From the NCBI RefSeq assembly GCF_022869805.1, contig NZ_CP094974.1, positions 2,480,001 through 2,544,000 on the forward strand: a stretch of 64,000 nt of DNA, given 5' to 3'. This DNA comes from Halosolutus halophilus (GTDB taxonomy: Archaea > Halobacteriota > Halobacteria > Halobacteriales > Natrialbaceae). A program made the translations under genes and the position numbers. Positions 46,836 through 55,736 of the stretch are shown piece by piece (position 1 is the stretch's first letter; each line of letters begins with the position of its first letter). The notes beneath the pieces are model-generated. The model was not told the origin of the DNA and searched no databases. It was given only the letters and a program-made list of their open reading frames with translations.

Positions 46836-46920
46836 GCGCGGGTAGCCAAGCCAGGCCAACGGCGCAGCGCTTAGGACGCTGTCCCGTAGGGGTCCGCCGG
46901 TTCGAATCCGGTCCCGCGCA
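46836..46920 (+). tRNA. tRNA-Leu (anticodon TAG)
   Basis: 85 bases with a long variable arm. The acceptor stem GCGCGGG pairs with CCCGCGC, discriminator A. The anticodon arm is CAGCG-CTTAGGA-CGCTG with anticodon TAG, reading CTA. The T arm GCCGG-TTCGAAT-CCGGT closes with one G-T pair. CCA is not encoded, and there is no intron. Confidence 0.95.
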
Positions 46921-46955
46921 TCGCTGTCGCGAACAGTATCGTGAGCGACAGCGAT
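46920..46955. repeat. 11-bp perfect inverted repeat just after tRNA-Leu
   Basis: ATCGCTGTCGC and GCGACAGCGAT flank a 14-base loop. The left arm starts at the discriminator base of tRNA-Leu. A terminator or processing signal is possible, as is a recombinase core site. Confidence 0.6.
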
Positions 46956-47016
46956 CGGTCGGTCGGATTCGCACCCTGCGAGGAACGCGCAGCGACCACC
47001 GGACGCGAGCATTGCT

Positions 47017-47042
47017 TCCGCCGTTCGAATCCGGTCCCGCGC
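47017..47042 (+). repeat. duplicate of the tRNA-Leu 3' end
   Basis: TCCGCCG followed by TTCGAATCCGGTCCCGCGC repeats 46893-46919 of tRNA-Leu, lacking one G in the T stem. The two copies are about 120 bases apart, in direct orientation, on the 3' side of the tRNA, as left by integration or deletion of an element. No 5' half is present. Confidence 0.7.
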
Positions 47043-47331
47043 CAGTTTCTCCCGCCAGTTCACCGGAACGCGGCCGATCGAGAGCCGAATCGCGATCGAA
47101 CCGGGCTGGTTTTCGTTCGAGTCCGATCGCGACTCGTGACAGTCCGCCAGCGATCGTGTTCGCCTTCCATCGCGTCCGAACTGCCGTGTCGGATCGCGAT
47201 CGGGAGCTACCCGGTGTCGATCGGAGCGGCCGGATCGGCCAGATTCAAGCCAGCCAGACCGTCCAGACTGCAGAAATCTCCTGAACGAGCGCCTGTGCCG
47301 AGCGACAGACGCGCGTCTGACGGTCCACAAC

Positions 47332-47337
47332 GCTTAT
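47332..47337 (+). promoter_or_regulatory. TATA-like box for dacZ
   Basis: CTTATT lies 26 bases before the ATG at 47364, with no Shine-Dalgarno, suggesting a leaderless transcript. Confidence 0.5.
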
Positions 47338-47363
47338 TCGCGCGCGACCGGGTTGTATGAGCA

Positions 47364-48176
47364 ATGGCCGGACTTGACGACGTGTTCGGGGACATCTTCT
47401 CGAGTGTGGACGCGGTCGTCCTTTTCTCGCCGAGTGGGTCGTACTACGAACGCTTCACCGAAGTCGACGATCTCGACCTGATCGTCGTCGGCACGGAAAA
47501 CGCCGTGGGAGCCGACACGTTCGTCGAACTCCCCCTCGCGTTCGACGAGATGTCCGAACGGATCCGCTTCGGTATCGAAGGGTCGTTCGAACAGGACCTG
47601 ATCGAGGACGGCGACGTGCTGGCCTGTGCGACGAGCGTCTTCGGCGACGAGATCGACACCATCTCTCGCGTGCGTGCAAGCGCGGACCAGCACACCGGCA
47701 TCTACGACCTCTTCTCGAAGTCGCGAGCGGACCCGGACGTCATCAAGTCGGTACTGGAACTGGCGATCGAACTCGGCAAGAAGGGCCAGAAGGGAAAGCC
47801 GGTCGGGGCGCTGTTCGTCGTCGGGGACGCGGGCAAGGTCATGAACAAGTCCCGGCCGCTATCGTACAACCCGTTCGAGAAATCCCACGTCCACGTCGGC
47901 GATCCGATCGTGAACGTGATGCTGAAGGAGTTCTCGCGACTCGACGGTGCGTTCGTGATCTCCGACGCGGGCAAGATCGTCTCGGCGTACCGGTATCTCG
48001 AACCGTCGGCGGAAGGGGTCGACATCCCGAAGGGGCTCGGTGCGCGGCACATGGCCGGTGGAGCCATCACTCGCGATACGAACGCGATCGCGATCGTGCT
48101 CTCGGAGAGTGACGGACTCGTCCGGGCGTTCAAAGCAGGAGAACTCATTCTGGAGGTCGATCCGGAGGCGTACTGA
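47364..48176 (+). CDS. dacZ: diadenylate cyclase DacZ (c-di-AMP synthase)
   Basis: 270 residues. The DisA_N/DAC domain occupies the C-terminal half, with the DGA motif in LDGAFVISDAG (194-196) and the GARHMAG motif at 226-232, both needed for ATP condensation. The N-terminal 110 residues are the archaeal DacZ-specific part. It makes cyclic di-AMP from two ATP in the cytoplasm. In Haloferax volcanii DacZ is essential at a controlled level and linked to osmotic balance. The next gene, an MscS-like channel, starts one base after its stop, so the two are coupled. Confidence 0.93.
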   Translation: MAGLDDVFGDIFSSVDAVVLFSPSGSYYERFTEVDDLDLIVVGTENAVGADTFVELPLAFDEMSERIRFGIEGSFEQDLIEDGDVLACATSVFGDEIDTISRVRASADQHTGIYDLFSKSRADPDVIKSVLELAIELGKKGQKGKPVGALFVVGDAGKVMNKSRPLSYNPFEKSHVHVGDPIVNVMLKEFSRLDGAFVISDAGKIVSAYRYLEPSAEGVDIPKGLGARHMAGGAITRDTNAIAIVLSESDGLVRAFKAGELILEVDPEAY

Positions 48177-48177
48177 T

Positions 48178-48945
48178 ATGGTGGACTGGCAGACGCTCAT
48201 CGACGAACCGGCCGTCATAGCGGCGGCGGTGCTGGCGCTCGGACTGGTCATCGGCTATCTGGTCGGGCGACTCAACAAGGAGTTGCTCACCGCCTCCGGC
48301 GTTCCCGAGGCCGTCGAGGGGACGCCGTTCGAGCGGACTGCCCAGTCGATCGGGACCTCGACGGTCGAGATCGTCGCGCGGTTGAGTTCGTGGTTCATCT
48401 ACGGGATCGCCGTCCTGACGGCGATCCACATCGCCCAGTTGCTGGACACCAACGCATTCTGGCTGCGCGTGACGGAGTTCATCCCGCAGGTGTTCATCGC
48501 CGTGCTCGTGCTCATTCTCGGCTTCATCATCGCGGACAAATCGGAGTTACTGGTCAGCGAGTACCTCCGCGGGGTCAAACTCCCGGAGGTGTCGGTGATA
48601 CCGAAGGTCGTCAAGTACTCCGTGCTCTACGTGGCGTTCATCATCGCGCTGGGACAGATCGGCGTCCACGTCATCGCGCTGATGGTTCTGCTGACGGTCT
48701 ACGCGGCCGGGATCGTGCTCGTCGGTGCCTTCGCGTTCAAGGACTTCCTCGTCTCGAGCGCAGCGGGGATCTACCTGCTGCTCAACCAGCCCTACAGTAT
48801 CGGCGACGAGGTCAGGATCGGCGACCAGTCCGGCATCGTCCAGGAGGTCGACCTGTTCGTGACCAAGATCGAGGACGACTCCGAGGAGTACATCGTTCCC
48901 AACCGGAAAGTGCTCGAGGACGGGGTCGTGCGAATGCGAGAGTAG
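48178..48945 (+). CDS. MscS-like mechanosensitive channel homologue
   Basis: 255 residues from ATG 48178. Five hydrophobic helices include a pore-type helix (LVGAFAFKDFLVSSAAGIYLL) where MscS has its Gly/Ala-rich TM3. The beta domain NQPYSIGDEVRIGDQSGIVQEVDLFVTKI and the IVPNRKVLED motif follow. The usual large C-terminal cytoplasmic vestibule is nearly absent, so it is a short member. It would open on membrane tension and release ions after osmotic downshock. Coupling to dacZ suggests control of osmolyte flux by, or together with, c-di-AMP. Confidence 0.87.
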   Translation: MVDWQTLIDEPAVIAAAVLALGLVIGYLVGRLNKELLTASGVPEAVEGTPFERTAQSIGTSTVEIVARLSSWFIYGIAVLTAIHIAQLLDTNAFWLRVTEFIPQVFIAVLVLILGFIIADKSELLVSEYLRGVKLPEVSVIPKVVKYSVLYVAFIIALGQIGVHVIALMVLLTVYAAGIVLVGAFAFKDFLVSSAAGIYLLLNQPYSIGDEVRIGDQSGIVQEVDLFVTKIEDDSEEYIVPNRKVLEDGVVRMRE

Positions 48946-48971
48946 GACGGCCGCTGCGGACCGATCGGCCG

Positions 48972-49796
48972 CTAGTCTTCGATCGAGAGGCCGGCGTGCC
49001 AGCGATCGACGCCGGCCTCGCGTTTGACCGCGTCCATCTTCGCCAGCAGGTGCGTCGCGAGCGTCGCGGTTTCGGCCGCGCGTGACTCGCCTTCGGTTCT
49101 GAATTCGCCCGTTTCGCGGTTGGCGTAGACGGAACAGACGGCGCCGGCCCGGAGTCCGTAGACGTTCGCGAGCGTGAGGATTGCGCTGGCTTCCATCTCG
49201 ATGTTCTTGACGTTGGCTTCGGCGAGCTGGTCGACGAGGTCGTCCGCACCCGCGGCCTCGAACCCGTCGAAACCGGGCCGACCCTGGCCGGCGTAGAACG
49301 AATCGGCGCTCATCGTCACGCCGGTGTGGTAGTCGTACCCGAGCCGTTCGGCGGCAGCGACGAGCGCCGAGACGACCTCGTGGTCAGCGGCGGCGGGGTA
49401 GTCCTCTCGGACGTATTCGTCGCTCGTCCCCTCCTGACGGACGGCACCGGTGGTGATCACGAGGTCGCCAACCGCCATCTCGGGCTGGAGCGCGCCACAG
49501 GAGCCGACCCGGATGAACGTGTCGGAGCCGACGCGGGCGAGTTCCTCGACGGCGATCGCGGCTGAGGGGCTGCCGATCCCGGTCGAAGTGACGGAGATCG
49601 GCGTCCCCTCGGCGGTCCCGGTGGCGGTCCGGTACTCGCGGTGGTGGGCGACGACGTCGTGGTCGTCCCAGTGGGCGACGATCTTTTCGAGGCGTTCGGG
49701 GTTACCCGGCAGGAGCACGGTATCGGCGACGTCCGCCGGACCGACCTCCAGGTGATACTGCACGTCGGCGTTCGGATCTTCGCTGTCCCCAGGCAT
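48972..49796 (-). CDS. uridine phosphorylase-type nucleoside phosphorylase
   Basis: 274 residues. VLLPGNPERLEKI starts the fold. FIRVGSCGAL supplies the phosphate site and IEMEASAILTLANVYG the ribose/base site Glu-Met-Glu. The family is NP-1 hexameric, cleaving uridine with phosphate to uracil and ribose-1-phosphate. Its context beside cytidine deaminase and a nucleoside ABC importer supports uridine as substrate. The start faces the DUF488 gene across a shared TATA-like box. Confidence 0.88.
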   Translation of the reverse strand: MPGDSEDPNADVQYHLEVGPADVADTVLLPGNPERLEKIVAHWDDHDVVAHHREYRTATGTAEGTPISVTSTGIGSPSAAIAVEELARVGSDTFIRVGSCGALQPEMAVGDLVITTGAVRQEGTSDEYVREDYPAAADHEVVSALVAAAERLGYDYHTGVTMSADSFYAGQGRPGFDGFEAAGADDLVDQLAEANVKNIEMEASAILTLANVYGLRAGAVCSVYANRETGEFRTEGESRAAETATLATHLLAKMDAVKREAGVDRWHAGLSIED

Positions 49797-49824
49797 GGAA
49801 TAGCGGCGTTTCGCACCGACACTG

Positions 49825-49833
49825 TATATAAAT
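49825..49833. promoter_or_regulatory. shared, nearly symmetric TATA box between two divergent genes
   Basis: TATATAAAT lies 22 bases before the DUF488 ATG (49856) and 28 bases before the uridine phosphorylase start (49796, minus strand). On the minus strand it reads ATTTATATA, also a good TATA. The whole intergenic region is only 59 bases and has no second candidate. Confidence 0.7.
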
Positions 49834-49855
49834 GCGGGGCGCGCGTAGGCCGCGT

Positions 49856-50287
49856 ATGGGAGACGCGACGCTCTCCGACACCTACGTCGCCGCCATCCAG
49901 CACGATCGGGCCGACGTACCGCCCGACGCGACGCTCGTCGGCGTCGTCCGGAGTCCGACGCGGTGGTTCCACGCGGCCGTCGACGAGAACGTGCCCGAAC
50001 TCGGGCCGCCGGCCGAACTGCTCGACGCGATCAAAGACGTCGAGGAGGAGTTCAAGATGCAAGGGCTCTGCGAGGAAGGCGCGCACAACGCCGCGTGGGA
50101 TCGGGTCGAGTTCGACGATCGGTACCGCGACCACCTCGCGGAATCGAGCGAGGCGACGGCGGCGCTCGCGGACCTCGAAGAACGGCTCGAGGCGGGCGAG
50201 TCGCTGGCGCTGGTCTGCTACGAGAACACCGACAAGAAGCAGTGTCACCGGACGATTCTACGGGACGTCCTCGAGGGAGACCCGTAG
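49856..50287 (+). CDS. DUF488 family protein
   Basis: 143 residues from ATG 49856. The C-terminal LALVCYENTDKKQCHRTILRDVL is the characteristic C-x-E...CHR ending of DUF488. The N-terminal half lacks the classic opening (SIGHS) and is diverged, starting with a QHDRADVPPDATLVGVVRSP strand-loop. Function unknown; two Cys and one His could hold a metal or act catalytically. It is read away from uridine phosphorylase. Confidence 0.8.
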   Translation: MGDATLSDTYVAAIQHDRADVPPDATLVGVVRSPTRWFHAAVDENVPELGPPAELLDAIKDVEEEFKMQGLCEEGAHNAAWDRVEFDDRYRDHLAESSEATAALADLEERLEAGESLALVCYENTDKKQCHRTILRDVLEGDP

Positions 50288-50419
50288 ACGGACCGTTCCG
50301 GCGCGGACGCGCGACTCGAGTTGAGAACCCGTGTGAGCGGGGGTAGGTCGGGTACACAGATCGAGGCGGCTCGATCAGATAGATTTTTGGCTGAAGTGGA
50401 GAATGAAAAATATTGTGCC

Positions 50420-51598
50420 ATGATAACGAACGAGGACTTGCCCGCGATCGGCGCTATCTTCGTCGCCGGTATGGCGCCCCCGATCGTGGTTGCGCTGTCG
50501 GTACACGACGTTCTCTCTCTCTACCTGACTGGCCGACAGTTCGCGTCCCTCGGTGCGGCCGCGTTCGCCCTCCTCGCGTGGGTACTCCTCGAAGCACGGG
50601 ATATAGACCGCGCGAACTTCCTGGTCGCGTCGCTCGTCCTCCCGTGGATCGGTGTCGTCGGGGTGCTATTCGTGGCGCTCACGCTGGGAGAACACCCCGT
50701 CGGTTTTCAGTACCTCTTCGGGGAGTTCGAGGATCTCGGAGCGTACGCAGCGTTCTACACGATCGCCGGCGTCGTGGCCGTGGGACTCCTGCGAGGAGTC
50801 GAACGGTTCGCACGGCGGGACGGCTGGAGTCCCGCACCGCTGACCGTCGCCGTCGGCCTCGTCGCCGTCCTCGTGCTCGGGTCGGCCGCGAGCGGCGCGT
50901 ACGTGACTATCGCCGCGAGTTCCGCCTCGATCTCGGATGTCGAGGCCGACGTCATCGATCGACGATCGAACTACGAAACCGACGGGACGGGGCTGGTCGT
51001 CGTCGTCGAGGGCGAGCCAACGGAGCTTCGACTGGTGGTGACCGCACCCGACGGGACGACGGCGATCGAGCGGCTCTCTGCCGAGGATCTGCAGGACGGA
51101 AGGATCACGGTCGAACTCGAGTACTGGCGATTCGACGCACCCCTGCGGGCCGGGACGTACGAGGTGGAGTTGTCGGCACTGACGGGGGTAACCGTCGATC
51201 GGACGACGTACACGATCGAGACCGAGCCCACGCCGTCGCTTCGGCAGGTCGAGGTCGTACCGGCGGACGACGAATTCGACGTCGACGTTCCCGCCGACGC
51301 GACGGTGAGAGACCCAACAGGCACGGATGCGGTCAGGATCGTCACCGTGATCGCCAACGAGGGCGACGCCCCCGGCAGGTTCGCCACCAGACTCATGACC
51401 GGAGACGGCGAGTACGTTACGGTCCAGGACATCGTGATCGAACCCGATCAGTCCGGTGTGAACGTCGTCGGCCTGTCCGACGAGGACGTCGAGCGGGTCC
51501 ACCGGGAGAGCGACGGGGAACTCGAGGTGGAAGTCATCTTCGACGGCGAAGTCGTCACGACGGAGACCGTGACGCTACCCGAGACCGATAGCGAGTAG
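50420..51598 (+). CDS. five-helix membrane protein with extracellular beta domains
   Basis: 392 residues from ATG 50420; upstream extension is weak. About five hydrophobic helices (8-185) are followed by two beta-rich outer domains (about 195-285, LVVVVEGEPTELRLVVTAPD; 290-390, LRQVEVVPADDEFDVDVPADA) with an Ig-like/CARDB-like alternating pattern. The tail ends in acidic residues. No known enzyme motif. It may be a surface sensor or structural protein. No neighbour shares its strand. Confidence 0.68.
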   Translation: MITNEDLPAIGAIFVAGMAPPIVVALSVHDVLSLYLTGRQFASLGAAAFALLAWVLLEARDIDRANFLVASLVLPWIGVVGVLFVALTLGEHPVGFQYLFGEFEDLGAYAAFYTIAGVVAVGLLRGVERFARRDGWSPAPLTVAVGLVAVLVLGSAASGAYVTIAASSASISDVEADVIDRRSNYETDGTGLVVVVEGEPTELRLVVTAPDGTTAIERLSAEDLQDGRITVELEYWRFDAPLRAGTYEVELSALTGVTVDRTTYTIETEPTPSLRQVEVVPADDEFDVDVPADATVRDPTGTDAVRIVTVIANEGDAPGRFATRLMTGDGEYVTVQDIVIEPDQSGVNVVGLSDEDVERVHRESDGELEVEVIFDGEVVTTETVTLPETDSE

Positions 51599-51620
51599 CG
51601 ACGAACGTCCTGCCGTCGCG

Positions 51621-52010
51621 TCACTCGAGCATCTCTTCTGAGATCGTGTTCGGTAGCAGTTCGCCGAGCGTGTACTCGCTGACTGAATCGCCCTCGTCAC
51701 AGAGCACGAGGAGGTTCGCGTCGCAGAACTCGGTCAGCGTCTGGCGACACATGCCACAGGGCGTGACGCCGTCCCGGCGGCTGGAGCTGACCGCGAGTCT
51801 GGTGAACTCCCGGTGGCCGTTCTTGACCGCCTCCGCGATCGCGACCTCCTCGGCGTGGAGGCTGTTGCTGAAGTTCGCGTTCTCGAGGTTGCAGCCGACG
51901 AACACCTCGCCGTCGGCCGTCTCGAGGGCGGCCCCGACGCGGTACTCGGAGTACGGGACGTGTGACTGTGACTGGATCTCCCGGGCGGCGGCGACGAGTT
52001 CCTCCGTCAT
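51621..52010 (-). CDS. cdd: cytidine deaminase
   Basis: 129 residues. The zinc site is complete: HAEEVAI (His52, Glu54; many enzymes use Cys at the His position) and PCGMCRQ (Cys85, Cys88). FVGCNLENANFSN is the substrate loop. It deaminates cytidine or deoxycytidine to uridine, feeding uridine phosphorylase. It lies downstream of the CaiB-like gene by 106 bases on the same strand as the nucleoside importer. Confidence 0.93.
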   Translation of the reverse strand: MTEELVAAAREIQSQSHVPYSEYRVGAALETADGEVFVGCNLENANFSNSLHAEEVAIAEAVKNGHREFTRLAVSSSRRDGVTPCGMCRQTLTEFCDANLLVLCDEGDSVSEYTLGELLPNTISEEMLE

Positions 52011-52116
52011 GAGATGGGCTATCCGCGGTTCGGGGAAGAAAGTACCGACCGACCGGCCGAGCAGACCCGATCGACGGCTCGCGCCGCGAGTCGCTCACGC
52101 AGCGCCTCGACCGTCG

Positions 52117-53259
52117 CTAGTCGCCCTCCAGTAGGCCCTCGATCTCGGCCTCGTCGCAGCCGATCGCCTCGAGGACCGCTCGCGTGTGTTCGCCGTGGGC
52201 CGGCGTCTCCGACGGCGCGGGCGACGCGCCCCTGATCGGCGAGAGGATCGCCGGATCGTCGCCCCGCCTGACCATCCCGCGGTCCGCGAACTGGGGGTGG
52301 TCGAGCGCCTCCGCCGGCGTCAACACGGGCGCGATGGGGATCTGCGGGGTCGCGAACTCGACCCACTCCTCGCGCGTCCGATCGGCGAACACGGCCTCGA
52401 GTTCGGCCCGGAGTGCCGCCTGCTCGGTCTCGTCGCGGGTCCCGTGGACGGACGCGAGGTCGGGTCGATCGACGGCGTCACAGAACGCCTGCCAGAACTT
52501 GGGTTCGAGCGCCGAGAGCGTGACGTACCGGTCGTCGGCGGTTTCGTAGACGTTGTACCACGGGTGACCGCCGGTGAAAAACCCGTCGCCCGGCCGCGGC
52601 TCGTCGCCGTACAGGGCGGGCGTGGCGACCGCCTGCGAGAACGACAGCACCGCGTCGGAAAGCGAGCAGTCGAGGTAGGTGCCGCCCCTGCCGCCGAGTT
52701 CCCGCGAGAGCAGAGCCGAGACGATCGCGAACGCGGCGGACAGCCCGCCGGCCATGTCGGCCACGGGGTAGCCCGGAATCCGGGGCCGTTCGTCGGTATC
52801 CGATCGAGTCACGTCGAGCAGGCCCGCCAGGCCGACGTAGCCGAGATCGTGGCCGGCGTGGTCGCGGTAGGGGCCGTCCTGCCCGTAGCCGGAGATCGAG
52901 CAGTAAACCAGGTCTGGATTGCGGTCGCTGACCGTCTCGTAGTCGATGCCGAGTCGATCGACGACGCCGGGCCGGAAGCTCTCGATCAGGACGTCCGCAT
53001 CCTCGACGAGTCGCAGAAACGCGTCGCGTCCGTCGTCGGTCTTCAGGTCGAGGGTGACGCTGCGTTTCCCGCGGTTGACCGCTTCGAAGACGGCACCGGT
53101 GCCGTCCGGGGTCCGTGGCGGGAGGTGTCGGGCGTAATCACCCGCGTCGGGATCCTCGATCTTGATCACGTCCGCGCCGAGATCCGCGAGCAACTGGGTC
53201 GCGTACGGACCGGGCAGGAGCCGCGTCAGGTCGAGCACGCGTACGTCGTCGAGATGCAT
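52117..53259 (-). CDS. CaiB/BaiF-family CoA-transferase
   Basis: 380 residues from ATG complement 53257-53259 (an upstream ATG adds four residues). The opening LDLTRLLPGPYATQLLADLGADVIKIE is typical, and SYGQDGP is seen as ISGYGQDGPYRDHAGHD. It includes alpha-methylacyl-CoA racemases and formyl-CoA transferases. It moves CoA between acids, or epimerises. Its place between the ABC importer and cytidine deaminase is unexplained; it could be an independent gene. Confidence 0.85.
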   Translation of the reverse strand: MHLDDVRVLDLTRLLPGPYATQLLADLGADVIKIEDPDAGDYARHLPPRTPDGTGAVFEAVNRGKRSVTLDLKTDDGRDAFLRLVEDADVLIESFRPGVVDRLGIDYETVSDRNPDLVYCSISGYGQDGPYRDHAGHDLGYVGLAGLLDVTRSDTDERPRIPGYPVADMAGGLSAAFAIVSALLSRELGGRGGTYLDCSLSDAVLSFSQAVATPALYGDEPRPGDGFFTGGHPWYNVYETADDRYVTLSALEPKFWQAFCDAVDRPDLASVHGTRDETEQAALRAELEAVFADRTREEWVEFATPQIPIAPVLTPAEALDHPQFADRGMVRRGDDPAILSPIRGASPAPSETPAHGEHTRAVLEAIGCDEAEIEGLLEGD

Positions 53260-53401
53260 ACACGCGGCCACGGCGGCTGGACACTTGACAGTTAGCGAGT
53301 GGAAACCCGCGGTTACCGCCGTGGAAAGAGGTGGCTACAGTAAGACGCCGCTGCGGTGGCCAACCGGGAGGGACGAATGCGCGGCGATCCGAGCGTCGCG
53401 A

Positions 53402-54499
53402 TCAGTCCTCGCCGGATTCGTAGTTCTCGCCGGCGGCCTCGGGGAGGCGGGTTCGGCCGACGAAGACGAGGACGACGATCACCGTCGCGTACGGGATGGT
53501 ACGGATGAGTTCCGTCGGAACGGCATAGCCGGCCGCCTGCAGACGGATCTGCAGCGCGTCGAGGCCCGCAAAGAGGAACGAACCGGCCAGGGCCCCGATC
53601 GGGTTGTAGTTCGCGAACAGGTAAGTTGCGATCGCGATGAACCCGCGGCCCCCGATATCCGTCTCGCCGCCGCCGGCGAACGTCCCGAGTTGACCCAGGG
53701 CGAACCCCGCGCCGCCGAGCCCGGCGAAGACGCCCGAAAGGAGGACTGCGGCGTATCGGACCTTGCGGACGTCGACGCCGGCGGTGTCCAGCGCTTTCGG
53801 GTTCTCGCCGCTGGCGACGACCCATCGGCCGAACCGCGTCTGGGTGAGCAGATACCAGCCCGCAGCTGCCGCGAGCAGCATGATCCAGACCTGCGGCGGC
53901 GTGTCGAACAGCAAGTACCCGACGATCGGAATCTCGGCGAGCAGCGGGACCGTCACCTTGTCGAACGTGCCGACGCGGGCCGAGTTCGGGCTGTTGAAGA
54001 CGATGCGCGAGACGAACGGCGCGAGGCCGAGCGCGATGAGCCAGACCGCCAGTCCGGCGATGATCTGGTCGGCCTTGAACTCGATGCAGACGATCGCGAA
54101 CACCAGCGCGAAGGCCGTGCTCACGAGCACGCCGGCCAGCAGTCCCCACCAGTGATTCGAGACGAACGCCGTCGACTCGCCGGAGCCGAGCCAGTGGGTC
54201 ACGAGAATACCGCCGAACGCCGAGACGATGAGCAGTCCCTCGATCCCGATGTTGATGACACCGCTCTTCTCCGCGAAGATGCCGCCGATCGCCGCCAGCG
54301 CGATCGGGACCGCGAGTCGGAGCGTCGCCGTGTGTGTACTCGGACTGATCACTACCGAGAGGAGCACGCCGAGCCACGAGTCGGGATAGACGACCCCGAT
54401 CACGACCCAGGTGGCCGCGAGTGCGAGCAGGACGCCGACGATCGCACGCGTAGAGAGGGACGCGGAGAGGTCCTCCAGGCGGTCGCGGCGTTCAGTCAT
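53402..54499 (-). CDS. nucleoside ABC transporter permease 2
   Basis: 365 residues from ATG complement 54497-54499. About nine hydrophobic helices. The motif KSGVINIGIEGLL, together with the later FNSPNSARVG and TDIGGRGFIAIA, is that of YufQ/BmpB-type permeases in the branched-chain/nucleoside importer group. With permease 1 it makes the membrane channel. It overlaps permease 1 by 8 bases. The last 20 residues are a soluble acidic tail. Confidence 0.9.
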   Translation of the reverse strand: MTERRDRLEDLSASLSTRAIVGVLLALAATWVVIGVVYPDSWLGVLLSVVISPSTHTATLRLAVPIALAAIGGIFAEKSGVINIGIEGLLIVSAFGGILVTHWLGSGESTAFVSNHWWGLLAGVLVSTAFALVFAIVCIEFKADQIIAGLAVWLIALGLAPFVSRIVFNSPNSARVGTFDKVTVPLLAEIPIVGYLLFDTPPQVWIMLLAAAAGWYLLTQTRFGRWVVASGENPKALDTAGVDVRKVRYAAVLLSGVFAGLGGAGFALGQLGTFAGGGETDIGGRGFIAIATYLFANYNPIGALAGSFLFAGLDALQIRLQAAGYAVPTELIRTIPYATVIVVLVFVGRTRLPEAAGENYESGED

Positions 54500-55736
54500 C
54501 GGACTCACCTCCCGACCGCTCGCCCTCACCGTCGGCGCGAACCGGGCGGTTCGCGTCGACCGCGACGTAGCGCTGGCCGATCATCCGGAAGAACTCCGGC
54601 ATCGCGACGAAGAGGATGAGCAGTCCGCTCAGGATGCCGACCAGTTCCGGCGGCACGTCGGTCGCGGTACTGATCGATCGGGAACCGCCCTGGAGGACGC
54701 CGAACAGAAACGCCGCGAGGCCGACGCCGAGCGGGTTGTTCCCAGCGAGGATCGACACCGCGATGCCGTCGAAGCCCAGCGACGGCACGTTCTCGAGCCA
54801 GCGGCCGTGGACCATCAGTACCCAGAAGGCGCCGCCGATGCCGCCGAGCGCGCCCGAGAGCGTCATGCTGGCGACGGTCATCCGCTTGTCGTCGACGCCG
54901 CCGTACGCGGCGGCTTCGGGCTGGACGCCGCTCGTGCGCAGTTCGTAGCCGAAACTCGTCCGGGCCAGCAGCCAGGCGATCCCGACCATCAGGAGGACGG
55001 CGAACGCGAGCGCGAGCAGCGAGAACCGCATCCGGCCGCTGAAGCCGACGAACGGAATCGTCGGAATCTGTGCGTACTCCGGGACCGCGGCCGTCTGCGG
55101 GTTCGCGCTGTCGGGATCCTGGAACTGCCAGGACAACAGCGTCGAGGTGACGCCGACCGCGATGAAGTTGAGCATGATCGTCGTGATCACCTCGTTGGCG
55201 TCGCCGTACGCTTTCAGCGCACCGGGGATCGCGCCGTAGAGGCCACCGGCGACGGCGCCCGCGAGAACGCCGACGGGAACGAGCAGTATCGTCCCGACGA
55301 ATCCGGCGGGGACGACCGCCGCGACGGCGAGGACCGCCACCGCCGTTGCGAGACCACCGACGACGAGTTGCCCCTGCGTGCCGATGTTGAACAGTCCCGC
55401 GCGAAAGGCGACTGCGACCGAGAGGCCCGTGAATATCAGCAGCGTCGTCTGCTGGAGCGTCGTCGCGAGGCTGAAATTCAGCGGGGTCCACCCGCCCTCC
55501 AGCGGATGCCCGAGCGCGCCGAAGAACAGTTCGTAGTAGACCTGCATGGGGTTGTAACAGAAGGTGACGCCGGCCAGGTCGAGGCCGGTTCGACAGGAGG
55601 CGAAGGCACCGGAGACGAACACGAGGACGCCGCCGATGAGTATCGAGACGATCAGTGCGGCGACGCTGATAACGGCGCGTTCGAACACCGATGCGCGAAC
55701 GAGTCGATCGAAAAGGCGTTCGATCCGCGCTCTCAT
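54492..55736 (-). CDS. nucleoside ABC transporter permease 1
   Basis: 414 residues, about ten hydrophobic helices. FRAGLFNIGTQGQLVVGG is the family signature of YufP-type permeases. GDANEVITTIMLNFIAVG is the coupling region that touches the ATPase. A Cys-containing outer loop (SCRTGLDLAGVTFCYN) may form a disulfide. Start overlaps the ATPase stop by 4 bases. The tail is acidic. Confidence 0.9.
   Translation of the reverse strand: MRARIERLFDRLVRASVFERAVISVAALIVSILIGGVLVFVSGAFASCRTGLDLAGVTFCYNPMQVYYELFFGALGHPLEGGWTPLNFSLATTLQQTTLLIFTGLSVAVAFRAGLFNIGTQGQLVVGGLATAVAVLAVAAVVPAGFVGTILLVPVGVLAGAVAGGLYGAIPGALKAYGDANEVITTIMLNFIAVGVTSTLLSWQFQDPDSANPQTAAVPEYAQIPTIPFVGFSGRMRFSLLALAFAVLLMVGIAWLLARTSFGYELRTSGVQPEAAAYGGVDDKRMTVASMTLSGALGGIGGAFWVLMVHGRWLENVPSLGFDGIAVSILAGNNPLGVGLAAFLFGVLQGGSRSISTATDVPPELVGILSGLLILFVAMPEFFRMIGQRYVAVDANRPVRADGEGERSGGESDD

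Larger units (their letters stand above)
46956..47363. other. gap after tRNA-Leu, contains a tRNA 3'-end copy and the dacZ promoter
   Basis: About 400 bases without a gene. The tRNA-like direct repeat at 47017-47042 and the TATA-like box near 47332 are listed separately. Open frames in this stretch lack plausible starts and composition. Confidence 0.45.
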
